Positions 1-9,500 of a DNA stretch of 64,000 bases are shown here, piece after piece. Positions within the stretch are counted from its first letter, which is position 1, and every line of letters starts with the position of its first letter. The notes beneath the pieces are model-generated. The model was not told the DNA's origin. It saw only the letters and a list, made by a program, of their open reading frames with translations, and ran no database searches. This DNA comes from CAZTTG01 sp964615935. Lineage in GTDB: Bacteria; Planctomycetota; UBA1135; GCA-002686595. The DNA lies in the NCBI GenBank assembly GCA_964615935.1, contig CAZTTG010000020.1, positions 1 to 64,000 on the forward strand, in the 5' to 3' direction. A program made the position numbers and the translations under genes.

Positions 1-1
1 G

Positions 2-124
2 CGCGCGCGCTACCTCGTCGGCAAGAGCGCCCGCCGCCTGGCCCTCGCGGCGCGCATCCTGCCCGACCGCCTGCGCGACCGGCTGATCCTGGCGCGGCTG
101 AAGCTGGGCGAGCCGCCGGGATGA
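2..124 (+). CDS. 3' end of a short-chain dehydrogenase/reductase (partial)
   Basis: Only the last 40 codons are inside the window; the gene begins upstream. The peptide runs through YLVGKSARRLALAARILPDR and ends LKLGEPPG before a TGA at 122-124. A Tyr-Leu-Val-Gly-Lys stretch followed by a Leu/Arg-rich amphipathic helix is a common C-terminus of classical SDR oxidoreductases, after the NAD(P)-binding fold and catalytic Tyr-Lys pair. Those diagnostic parts lie outside the window, so the assignment rests on the tail only and the substrate cannot be guessed. The next gene converges on it from the opposite strand. Confidence 0.45.
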   Translation, partial: RARYLVGKSARRLALAARILPDRLRDRLILARLKLGEPPG

Positions 125-149
125 AGCGACGGGCCGGGACCACCTCGGG

Positions 150-1448
150 CTACGGACCCAGGTCGGTCCGGCAGATGCGGTGGATCGCCCGGCAGTCGGC
201 TCCGGAGTAGACCCCCACGAAGCCCTCCACCAGGGGGTGCATGTGCATGGGGGCGCCACCGGCCGCGAAGTCGCCGACGCCGTCTCCGTTCACGTCTCCC
301 AGGGAGACCACGGCCGTGGCGAGCGCATCGCCACAGGGATGGCGCTCCTCGGTCCTGCGCAGGACGAGTCCGTCGCTCCCGGAGACGACGTAGGCCGCGC
401 CCGTGGGCCACTCCGGGCTCACCCCGACCACCAGGTCGGGGACTCCGTCACCGGAGACGTCTCCGAGGCCCGCCAGGCTGAGCTCTCCCTCGAGGTCACC
501 GGGGAATCGGCTCGTCGGCTCGAGCAGCCGGGATCCGTCGGCCCCGGAGACCGCCCAGAGCTCCTGGGAGTAGTAATACGTCCCCCCGGCCATCCAGAGA
601 TCCGGCGCGCCGTCTCGGTCGAGATCCCCGGCGCCGGCGACCGCCATCCCTCCGCCCGTCCCGGCCGCGGGCCCCACGCAGGTGACCAGCCGTTCGCCAT
701 CCGCGAGCGAGAAGACCTCGCAGGTCGTGGCTCCGCCCTCTTCTGAACCCGGGAGCACGCCGACGGCGAGCTCCGGCGTGCCGTCGCCGTCGAGGTCCCC
801 GGGCAGGCAGAGCGAATGGCCGAATCGGCCCCGACCCTCGACGCCTTCGAGCTCCCGGAGGACGCGCCCGTCCGCGCCCGAGACCACGCGCACGAACCCG
901 CGCCACTCTCCGGGATCCTCCGAGCGCCGCCGCCCCCCCAGGGCCAGGTCGGTCGCCCCGTCCCCGTCGAGGTCGGTCACGGGGATCAAGGCCTCGCCGA
1001 AGCTCTCGCCCTCTCCGGCGCGTATCTCGTACAGGACCCCCCCCGACTTCCCCGAGTACACGCGCACGAAGTCCGTCGAATCCCGCGATCCCGCGATGGC
1101 GAAGTCGCCGTGACCGTCGCCGTTCACCTCCCCGATCCCGTTGACGCACCATCCGAAACCGTCCCCCTCCTCGGCATCGAAGCGATGGAGCAGGCCGCCG
1201 GTCCGGCCCGAGAACACGCAGGCGAAGGCGGGGACGGGATCGCGGCTATCCCAGACCAGCCAGCAGCCGGCGATGAGGTCGCTCACGCCGTCCGCGTCCA
1301 CGTCGCCCGCGTTGGCCACGGAGCTCCCGAAGGTCGAGAGGCCGTGAGGCCACCAGGGAGGGGGCACCCGGTCCGCCGAGGAGGAGGGCTCGCCCCCCTC
1401 CCCCTCCTGGAACAGGGGCAGCAGCAGGATCAGACAGACGAGCGGCAT
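150..1448 (-). CDS. Secreted FG-GAP/VCBS repeat (integrin-alpha-like beta-propeller) protein
   Basis: A 432-residue exported protein with a short hydrophobic leader (MPLVCLILLLPLFQ) followed by seven Asp/Gly-rich calcium-binding FG-GAP units such as GDVDADGVSDLIAG, GDLDGDGTPELAVG and GDVNGDGVGDFAAGG. Seven units fit one closed seven-bladed propeller as in integrin alpha chains, so it should be a calcium-stabilised extracellular binding or adhesion protein. No enzyme domain is visible. The frame is open further upstream, but the ATG at 1448 was chosen because GGAGG lies about 9 nt before it and the signal peptide begins there. The target molecule is unknown. Confidence 0.8.
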   Translation of the reverse strand: MPLVCLILLLPLFQEGEGGEPSSSADRVPPPWWPHGLSTFGSSVANAGDVDADGVSDLIAGCWLVWDSRDPVPAFACVFSGRTGGLLHRFDAEEGDGFGWCVNGIGEVNGDGHGDFAIAGSRDSTDFVRVYSGKSGGVLYEIRAGEGESFGEALIPVTDLDGDGATDLALGGRRRSEDPGEWRGFVRVVSGADGRVLRELEGVEGRGRFGHSLCLPGDLDGDGTPELAVGVLPGSEEGGATTCEVFSLADGERLVTCVGPAAGTGGGMAVAGAGDLDRDGAPDLWMAGGTYYYSQELWAVSGADGSRLLEPTSRFPGDLEGELSLAGLGDVSGDGVPDLVVGVSPEWPTGAAYVVSGSDGLVLRRTEERHPCGDALATAVVSLGDVNGDGVGDFAAGGAPMHMHPLVEGFVGVYSGADCRAIHRICRTDLGP

Positions 1449-1608
1449 CACGGGCGTCCTCCGGGGGGTCCTCGCCCTCCCTTGCCCCCGGACGCCCGAA
1501 CCGTCACGGCGAGTCGGGATCTTGTCGCCCATCCACCACCCCTGTAGCCTTCCTTGCTCCCGCGCGAAGGCCCTCGAGCGACGAGCCCCGCCGGGAGCGA
1601 GGCGAGCG

Positions 1609-2939
1609 ATGAGCGAATCCAGGCCCCAGGATGCGGAGGAGACCGGGACCCGGCCTGTCCCACGCCGGCGGCGCCCGCTGCTGAGGACCCTCGCGCTGCG
1701 CGCCGCGATCCTGGCCGCGACCCTGCTCTTCCTGGAGGTGGCCTTTCGCGCGGTCACGTGGATGCTGGGAGCGCCCTATGGCGCCGCGGCCGCGCGCGAG
1801 CGGATCCTCGAGCTGCGCGACATCGATCAGCTGGCCATCCTGCTGCCGGAGGCCGACGGGCGGGTCCGCCGGGAGCCCGCCCCGGAGATCGAGCCGGTCC
1901 TGCACCCCTTCCTCGGATTCGCGGCGCGCGGGAGGACCGCCGCCGTGGAGGCCGAGGTGGCCGGCTCGCGAGGGGCGAGGACGACGGCAGCTTCCGGATC
2001 CTGATCCTGGGGGGCTCGGTGGCCGGGATGTTCGGCGTCCACGGCGGTGAGCGCCTCCACGAGCTCCTGCGAGCCGACCCGCGGCTCGAGGGGCGCCCCA
2101 TCCACCACATCCCCCTCGCGTCGGGGGGACACAAGCAGCCGCAGCAGCTCATCCGGCTGATCCTCCTCCTGAGCGAGGGGATCGTGCCGGACGCGGTCAT
2201 CAACATCGACGGCTACAACGAGCTCGTGCTGGGCAGCAACAACGTGAGGAGGCAGACGAACCCGATCTTCCCGTCCTCCTCCCACTGGACCCACCTGGCC
2301 CGGGACGGAGCCCGGGAGCGGCCGATCCTGCGGGAGATGTTCGAGGTGTACGGCGCGCAGCGCGAGACCGCGCGCCTGGCCGGCTGGATGCTCGACGCCC
2401 GGCTGTACCACAGCAGCATCCTGGGCCGCCTGGGCCTGGCCCGACTGGAGGCCCTGAAGGGCCGCATCGAGGAGGGCTACGCGACCTACCTCGGTCTCGT
2501 TGAGGAGGGCGGGGAGCGGGGCGTTCTCCACGGTCCCGCCTTCGATCGCCAGGGCGTCGCTCCCCTGCGCGCCATCGTGCGGCACTGGGAGGAGGCCTCC
2601 ACGATGATCGATCAGCTCTGCCGGGCGCGATCGATTCCCTACCTCCACGTGCTGCAGCCCACGCTCCTCGACGAGGGCTCCAAGCCCCTGAAGGGACCGG
2701 AACGGGGCCTGCTAGAGCGGGCGCCGGCGGTGCGCCGGCTGGCGATTCGGGCCGGCTATCCCCGCCTGCGCGAGGCGGGGCGCCGGCTGGCAGCCAGCGG
2801 GGTGCACTTCCTCGACGCCTCCATGGTCTTCGCCGAAGCGACGGAGCGTCTGTACCAGGACGACTGCCACTTCCGGGAGCGGGGCAGCGCGATCCTGGCC
2901 GAGCCGGTCGCCGAGGCCCTCCTGCGCGTCCTGGACTGA
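1609..2939 (+). CDS. Membrane-anchored SGNH/GDSL-like hydrolase, frameshifted
   Basis: Two overlapping reading frames make one protein. The first (ATG 1609, preceded by a GGGAGCGAGG-like site) gives a basic N-terminus, one transmembrane helix (about 24-41, LALRAAILAATLLFLEVAF) and an EPVLHPFLGF segment typical of anchored SGNH proteins. The second frame, from about 1965, continues with ILGGSVAG (nucleophile block), NIDGYNELV and a C-terminal DDCHF carrying the Asp-x-x-His pair of SGNH hydrolases. A one-base indel between about 1925 and 1975 restores one protein of about 440 residues. Such proteins de-esterify lipids or glycans at the cell surface; the substrate here is unknown. Sequencing error and true mutation are both possible. 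Confidence 0.7.
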
Positions 2940-2940
2940 C

Positions 2941-5900
2941 CTACGGCCCCCGGAACCGCAGCCGGACGCCCTCCGCGTCGTCCGCGCGGGTGCAGAACTC
3001 GATGAAGGCGGGGTACTCCTCGGGCGGGATGACGAAGGAGTCGATCAGCACCTCGCGCACGACCCGCCAGGTGCGATCCTGGGCGGAACCCTCGCGCTCG
3101 ATCGCCAGCCGATAGGTGCCGCCCGGGCAGGCGAGCTCGACCGGCGCAGGTGGATCGACGAGCTCCATGCCCTCGGGCAGGACCAGGCGGACCGCCGCGC
3201 GGCCGAGGATGGGCGCGGACAGGAAGAAGGGCAGGCGGCGCCGGCCCTCGCCGGCGAAGCGGGCCCGCAAGCCGGTCGGCGGCATGGGCAGGCTGCAGAC
3301 CCAGCCCTGGCCCTCGCGGTCGAGGAAGGAGCGCACGCGACCCTCCACGCTCAGGCTCATCGGGCGCTCGTCGTCCTCGCCCATTCCGGGCAGCTCGAAC
3401 TCGCTCACCTCCAGGCCCCGCAGGGCCTGCGCCGCGTAGGCGCGGACGCCGTAGAGCCGCTGGGCCTCGGGGATCTCGAGGAACTGCTCCTCGAGCCGAT
3501 AGCTCAGGCCGGCCAGGAATCGCGCGCTGCCCTCGACCCGCGCGCCGCCGTTCTCGTCGATGGAGACGGTGCCCTCCAGCGCCAGGGCGGGGCGGTCCGC
3601 GAGGGGCCGGGCGGGGGTGCGGACCTCCACGCCGCTCTCGGCCGCGAAGGCCTCCGAGGCGGGGGCGAAGCCCATCAGCTCGCCGTAGGGCAGGAGGCGC
3701 TCGTTCAGGTCGCACCAGGCCTCGGGCCCGTCCAGGGGGCGCACGGCGACCAGCGGATAGCGGCGCCAGCGATCGATGCTCCGATGGGCCGGGTCGGGGT
3801 CCGGGTCGGAGCTGGGCGCCACCGCCCGCGACCAGACCAGCTCGCGGGAAACGCCCGCGGCCTCGAGCAGCGCCAGGTACAGGAAGCTGGGGTTGCCCTC
3901 GCGAGAGAGCAGGGCGCCCACCGCCGAGCCGGGACCCGGGGTGCGCTCGTCGAGGGCCTCGCGCACGAAGCGGTGCAGGGCCCGGGCGCGGGCCTCGTCG
4001 CCCTCGACGCCCTCGATCGCGCCGGCCGCGGCCTCGCGGATCTCGGGGGTGGGGCGCGCGTACCAGCGCGCCTCCGCCCACGGGAAGGACGCGATGGTGG
4101 CGAGCGCCTCGTCGGTGCCGAAGCTCACGTTCGGAAGGAACCAGCCCGGGGGCGGCGCGCCCGGCTCGGGGAGCACCCGCTCGCGATCCCGGGCGAGGAA
4201 GACGTCGAGCGTCCGGGCGCCCTCGGAGGTACTCTCGCGCTCGATCCCCTCCAGGTTGCGCTCCACGACCTCCAACCCCAGGGAATCCGGCCAGGAGACG
4301 ACGTAGCGGCTGAGGTGGAAGGCCCGCTCCACCGAGGCGAAGGACCACTCGCCGACGCGCACCACCCGGTCGAGACGCCCCGGCTCGAGGGTCATGTAGT
4401 TGGCCTCGATGAAGTCGCCGGGCTCCAGGTGCGGCATGGTGAAGCGGTCGTTCACCCGCACCGGCTCGTAGCGCGTCCCGTCGGAGGCCTTGATGGTCGC
4501 CACCGACAGCACCTCGCCCGGGAGACCCAGGTCCCCCATCTCCCGGCATCCCTCCAGGTCGCGCACCTGGAAGAGGTTCTGGGTGAGCTGCTGGCTGGAG
4601 CCGTCCTCGAAGAACCAGATCGCCGAGTGGTCCAGCACCGCCACCACCGACTCGGTCTGGCTGCCCCCGGCGTAGCCGGCGATCACCTCGTCGGCGTCCA
4701 TGAGCTGCGAGTCCAGGAACTCCAGGCAGGGATCCCCCTCCCCCAGCTCGCGGAGCCGCTCGCGGGTCGAGAGCCGCAGGGGCTGGATCCGACGGGCCTC
4801 CTGCAGGCTCTCGACCAGCGCCTCGCGCTCGCCCCGGAGCTGCGCGATCCGGGCCAGCGAGAGGTGAATCGACTCCACCCGCGGGAAGCTCTCCGCGCGT
4901 TCGCGCAGCCGGCGCTCGGCTTCGTCCAGGCGCTCGGTCTCGATCAGGAACCCGATCAGCGCCGACTCCTCGTGGGGATCGCGCAGGACGGCCTCCCGGA
5001 AGAGGTCCTCGGCCTGGGCCAGCTCGCCGACACCCGCGAAGCGGGCCGCCGCGGCGCTCAGGGCGGGAGCGCTCGAGCCGGAGACGCGAGCCGCGGAGAG
5101 GAAGTCGCGGGCTGCCCTCTGGCGCTGACCGACCCGGTCGTGGTGGCTGGCCAGCCCCACGAGCGTGCGCGAGAAGCGAGGCGATCGCGAGTGGGCCTCG
5201 AAGAGCGCCGCCTCGGCCTGCGCCTGCATCCCCAGCTCGCGCAGGACCTGGTGGCGCAGGAGCAGGCCGCGAGCCGAGTGCCGGTGCGCCCGCTCGAGCA
5301 TCTCGAGCACCTCCAGCGCCTCCTCCTCGCGGTCCTCGCCGGCCAGGATCTCCGCCAGGTGGAGCTGCATGGCGAAGTGATCGGGGACCTCCGCCACCAC
5401 GCCCTCGGCCAGCTCGCGGGCGCGCCTCTTGCGCCACACGCCGGGCAGGTAGGAGGCCCGGGTGGTGGCCAGGGCCAGCTGGACCCGCAGGTGCGGGGCC
5501 TCGGGCGCCCGCTCGACGGCGCGCCGCAGGTGCTCCAGACCGCGGCCCTGCTGGTGATCCAGGCCGAGGAGGACGCCCAGGAGTGCCTCGCCGTCCGGAC
5601 CCAGCTCGCCGCGCTCAAGGCCGCCGCTGAGGTGCTCGGCGCTGCGGGCGTAGCCGGAGGCCGGCAGGTCGCGCAGGACGCGAATCGCGAACCGGGCCCT
5701 GACGGGGCTCAAGAGCGACGAGCACACGATGAGCTGGTTGCGGCCGGGGCGCAGCTGCACGGGCTCGAGGTGCCTCCCCGATCGCTCCGCCTCGAGGTGG
5801 TCGATCACCACCGGCTCGGCGCCGTTGAAGGAGAAGGCCCACGCCGGGGCCACGCCGGGGAAACGCCCACCGCCGTGCACCGACTCGGCCGGGAGGCGGG

Positions 5901-6570
5901 CGCTGATCTCGATCCAGGCCGGGCCGCCCTCGCGGGCCTCGATGATGCTGGCGAGGAACACCTGGCCGATGTCCTCGCGCACCCCGTCCCAGGGCCTCAC
6001 CGAGGACGTGAGGCGATCGCGCTCCAGCGCCTGCCAGCGCACGGGCCCCTCGAGACCCTCGTGCTCCCGATCGAAGCCCGGCTCGGCGAAGAGGGGCGAG
6101 GGCAGCCACGCGGCCCGCGCGTCGAGGCGCGGGCCCATGGGGCCCAGCACCAGGAAGTCGCGCAGGTACTCGGGATGTGCGTCGCCGGCGTGCTCATCGG
6201 GCTCCGCGAAGCCCCTGCCCAGGCCGCTCTGCATGGTGTGCAGGATCCGGCGCGCGGCCGGGTCGAAGCCGCGCTCGGGATCGAGCTCCAGGAGGCCGTC
6301 CGCGAGGACGCGCAGGTCCTCGATGAGCTCGACGCGCTGGGCGAGCAGCAGCAGGTTGGCCTCGCTGAGGGGATGGCCCGGCTCCCGGCGGAGGAGCTCC
6401 AGGCTCTCGGAGAGGGCCGTCCTCCAGTCGCCCGAGCGGTGCAGGGGATGATCGAGCAGCGCGCGCGCGTACTCCTCGATCCCGAGGCCCGCCGGATCCG
6501 ACTGACCGGCGGGGGCCGGGGCGGCCGCCCACAGCAGGACGGGCACCAGCAGAATGTTCTGGGCGCGCAT
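2941..6570 (-). CDS. Secreted TPR/DUF3857 transglutaminase-like protein lacking catalytic residues
   Basis: A 1209-residue exported protein: signal peptide (MRAQNILLVPVLLWAAAPAPAG), a long TPR-like helical half, a DUF3857-type beta domain, a transglutaminase-like fold and a C-terminal DUF3858-like beta domain. It is a paralogue of the gene just upstream, but where that gene has GDCKDKS this one reads REGNPSFLYLALLEAAGV with no Cys, and the FNHC histidine block reads RRYPLVAV. Both the nucleophile and the His of the triad are therefore missing, so it looks like a non-catalytic relative that may bind rather than cleave peptides. Its ATG overlaps the upstream stop by one base (TGATG), implying translational coupling. 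It abuts the convergent SGNH gene with one base between stops. Confidence 0.8.
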   Translation of the reverse strand: MRAQNILLVPVLLWAAAPAPAGQSDPAGLGIEEYARALLDHPLHRSGDWRTALSESLELLRREPGHPLSEANLLLLAQRVELIEDLRVLADGLLELDPERGFDPAARRILHTMQSGLGRGFAEPDEHAGDAHPEYLRDFLVLGPMGPRLDARAAWLPSPLFAEPGFDREHEGLEGPVRWQALERDRLTSSVRPWDGVREDIGQVFLASIIEAREGGPAWIEISARLPAESVHGGGRFPGVAPAWAFSFNGAEPVVIDHLEAERSGRHLEPVQLRPGRNQLIVCSSLLSPVRARFAIRVLRDLPASGYARSAEHLSGGLERGELGPDGEALLGVLLGLDHQQGRGLEHLRRAVERAPEAPHLRVQLALATTRASYLPGVWRKRRARELAEGVVAEVPDHFAMQLHLAEILAGEDREEEALEVLEMLERAHRHSARGLLLRHQVLRELGMQAQAEAALFEAHSRSPRFSRTLVGLASHHDRVGQRQRAARDFLSAARVSGSSAPALSAAAARFAGVGELAQAEDLFREAVLRDPHEESALIGFLIETERLDEAERRLRERAESFPRVESIHLSLARIAQLRGEREALVESLQEARRIQPLRLSTRERLRELGEGDPCLEFLDSQLMDADEVIAGYAGGSQTESVVAVLDHSAIWFFEDGSSQQLTQNLFQVRDLEGCREMGDLGLPGEVLSVATIKASDGTRYEPVRVNDRFTMPHLEPGDFIEANYMTLEPGRLDRVVRVGEWSFASVERAFHLSRYVVSWPDSLGLEVVERNLEGIERESTSEGARTLDVFLARDRERVLPEPGAPPPGWFLPNVSFGTDEALATIASFPWAEARWYARPTPEIREAAAGAIEGVEGDEARARALHRFVREALDERTPGPGSAVGALLSREGNPSFLYLALLEAAGVSRELVWSRAVAPSSDPDPDPAHRSIDRWRRYPLVAVRPLDGPEAWCDLNERLLPYGELMGFAPASEAFAAESGVEVRTPARPLADRPALALEGTVSIDENGGARVEGSARFLAGLSYRLEEQFLEIPEAQRLYGVRAYAAQALRGLEVSEFELPGMGEDDERPMSLSVEGRVRSFLDREGQGWVCSLPMPPTGLRARFAGEGRRRLPFFLSAPILGRAAVRLVLPEGMELVDPPAPVELACPGGTYRLAIEREGSAQDRTWRVVREVLIDSFVIPPEEYPAFIEFCTRADDAEGVRLRFRGP

Positions 6571-9500
6571 CAGCGGCCTCCCCTCTCTCCCTCGTCGCCG
6601 GCCGGGGGCACGATGGCGATGGTCCGCTCCTCGGCCTGCCGGACCTCCTGGAGCGCCCGGCGGAAGTCGCCGTAGTCCTCGACCGGAATGCGCCGCTCGA
6701 GCAGCTCGAAGCGGCGGCGCACCTCGATGCGGTCGCCCTCGGCCTCGACGTCGAGCCGGTAGCGCATCAGGCCCGGCGCCTCGATGTCCACGTCGGGTGG
6801 TCGGCGGGCGATCCGGGCTCCGTCGGGGAGGCTCCAGCGCACGGTGGTGTCGGAGGAGAGCGGCCGGTCGAGGCACAGGTCGAAGGTGCGCTCCCCGGCC
6901 GGCTCGACCGCCAGCCCCTCCAGCCCCAGCTCGTCGAAGGCCAGGGGCAGCCCGCGGTTGTCCCCCTCGCTGGTCCAGACCTTCTCGGCCGTGAAGCGGG
7001 CGTCCAGCTCCGCCGGAGTCCCGAGGTCCTCCAGGTCCGAGGTCTCGATGCTCTGGAAGTCGACCTTGCCGAAGGCGTCGACCAGCTCATCGGAGAGGAG
7101 CTTCCCGATGTCGCCCTGCTCGCCGCCGTAGCGGTGGCGGATCCTCACCCCGTAGCGGCCGTTGCTCCGATCGGCGAGCTCGACCGTCGCCCGGCCGTCG
7201 GCCGCCAGCTCTACCTGGTACACCCGGCGCAGGCCGTTCTCCCGGGGCGGGGAGTAGGGAATGCGATGCAGCCCGGCGCCCTCGGGCGTGACGTGCAGCA
7301 CGTGCGCGCCCTGGTCGTCGGCTCGCAGGTACTCCATCGGGTTGCGGTCGGCGGTGGCGTCCAGGTAGTAGCCCTCGCGCTCGGCGGTGGGCGTCACGTA
7401 GGCGATGCAGTGGTTGAAGCAGCCCACCATGGCGGCGTCCAGGGGCTCCTCGCTCCGGGAGTACTGGGCGCGGATGAGCACCGGCACCGCCTCCACCCCG
7501 ATCTCGGCCAGGAGCTGGCGCAGCAGGATCGACTTGTCCTTGCAGTCGCCGAAGCGCCGCTTGAAGATCGTGCTGGCGCTGAAGGGCTCGTAGCCGTGGG
7601 TGCCGAAGCTCCAGGCGTTGTAGCGGATCTCCTGGCCCACGAAGCGCAGGATGGCGCGCACTTGGTCCCGCTCGGCCTCGAGCCCCCCGGTGAGCTCGGC
7701 CACCTTCTCCCGCATGTCGGGGCTGGTGACGAACTCCTTCTCGATGAAGCTCCACCACCAGCGGCCGAAGGACTCCCAGTCGGAGTAGGTGGTCACCTCC
7801 ACCAGCGGCACCAGCTCCTCCCGCCGGGGCATGGCGCCCTCCATCGGCGGGCGCTCCAGGTCGCGGGCCACCCAGCGATAGACCGTGCGGCCCGCCGCGT
7901 CCTGCTCCTGGCTGCGCTCGAGATCCTCGCCCCGGCGCTCGGCGAAGTAGAGTGGCACTCCCTCCGGAGCGATCACCACCAGCTCGGCCCGGCGGGTGGG
8001 CGCCAGGGTGTCGATGTGGTCCGGGTGGAAGACGTGGCGGGTGCCGAAGTACTCCCCGAAGACGTCCGGCCGGGTCTCGTCGACGCGGTACTCGACGTCC
8101 ACCACGTCGCCCACCGCCAGCGGCGGCAGGTCGAAGGGTCGGATGGCGGTCCCGCCGCGGCGGACGTCGCCTCCGGTCGGCGCCGGAGCCCGCTCGAAGC
8201 GGCCGTCGGGGTGGATCACGCGCAGGTGGAGCACCTGCAGGCTGCCCCCCCGCGGGTAGCCGATGTTGTAGGTGTCGAGGGCCTGGACCCCGGCCAGGTT
8301 GAGGGCCCGCACGACGAAATGCTCGTAGCGGCTCTCGGCTCCGTCGGGGTAGAGGCGGTGCACGGTGGTGCGGTCCAGCACCTCGATGACGTCGTTCTGG
8401 CCGGCCTCGGGCCGCGGCAGGGCGGCCAGCTCGACCGCGTCGCGCCGCCAGGGCGTCTCGAAGCGCTCCTCCGTCTCGGTCGCGAGGAGCTGTTTGAAGC
8501 GCCGCGCCCGATCGTTGCCCGGCTCGAGCCGCAGGACTTCGGCGAGGTGGCGGTCGACCGCCGCGAGGTCCCCGCGCCGCGAGTCCAGGCGGGCCAGGTC
8601 GAGCAGCGCGCCCACGTGCTCAGGGCAGACCGCCAGCGCCCGCTTCACGTAGTCGCGGGCCTCCTCCTCCAGGCCGGCGTGCTCGACCAGCCCGGCGGTC
8701 CGCAGCATGCGGCCCACGGCGAAGGGCGAGGCGGCCAGGGCGAAGTCGGTGACGAAGCAGGCCCCGCCGGGATTGTCGCGATCGACCAGGAGCTCGACCA
8801 GCTCCTCGAGGATCGGGCCGTCGATCGGTCGGCCCACGAAGGCCCGCTTCAGCCCCTCGTGGACCTCCTCCGTCCGGCCCAGCTCGCGGAGCCGACCGAC
8901 GCGGATGAGGACCCCCGAGGCCATGCGCCGGCCCTCGAGCGTCTCGGCCGCCTGGCGCAGCAGCAGCTCGGCCTCGGAGTCCCGACCGCGGCTCGAGAGC
9001 CAGCGCGCCCGCGTCGTGAGCGCCCGCCACGACTCGGGCCGGATCTCGAGTGCGCGCCGCGTCAGCTCGTCCGCCCGCCGCGGGAGGGGATTGAGCTGCA
9101 TCGCGTACCACGCCAGATCCAGGGTGGCCTGCAGGTGCTCGGGGTCGAGCTCGATCACCTCGCGCAGGGCGTGCAGGTAGGGGTTGATGGCCATCTCCGA
9201 GCGCGTCTCGCCCTCGGGCTCGAGGGCCGCGGCGAGCAGGTAGCGACCCACGACGTCGTCGGGCTCGAGCTCCGCGGCGCGGCGAGCGGCCTCGCGCGCG
9301 TCGGGCTCCACCCGATCGTGGGCGTGGACCAGCCGGTGCCAGAGCGCCAGCGAGCGCGCCGCCGAGGCGTCGCCCTCCAGCCCCGAGAGGACGCCGCCCG
9401 CCTCGGGAGCCGGGCGCCCCTCGGCCGCTCGCGCGCTCCCCTCGAAGGTGCCCGTGCGGGAGGAGTCGACGGCGAGCTCCCGCGCCGGCCGGCCGTCGAG

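Noticed and set aside
3784..6675. Long open frame antisense to the transglutaminase-like gene
   Set aside because: A GC-rich shadow frame: low-complexity Arg/Gly/Leu composition, no family motif, no ribosome site; similar long antisense frames at 7134-10346, 31117-35058 and 58348-61170 were dropped for the same reason.
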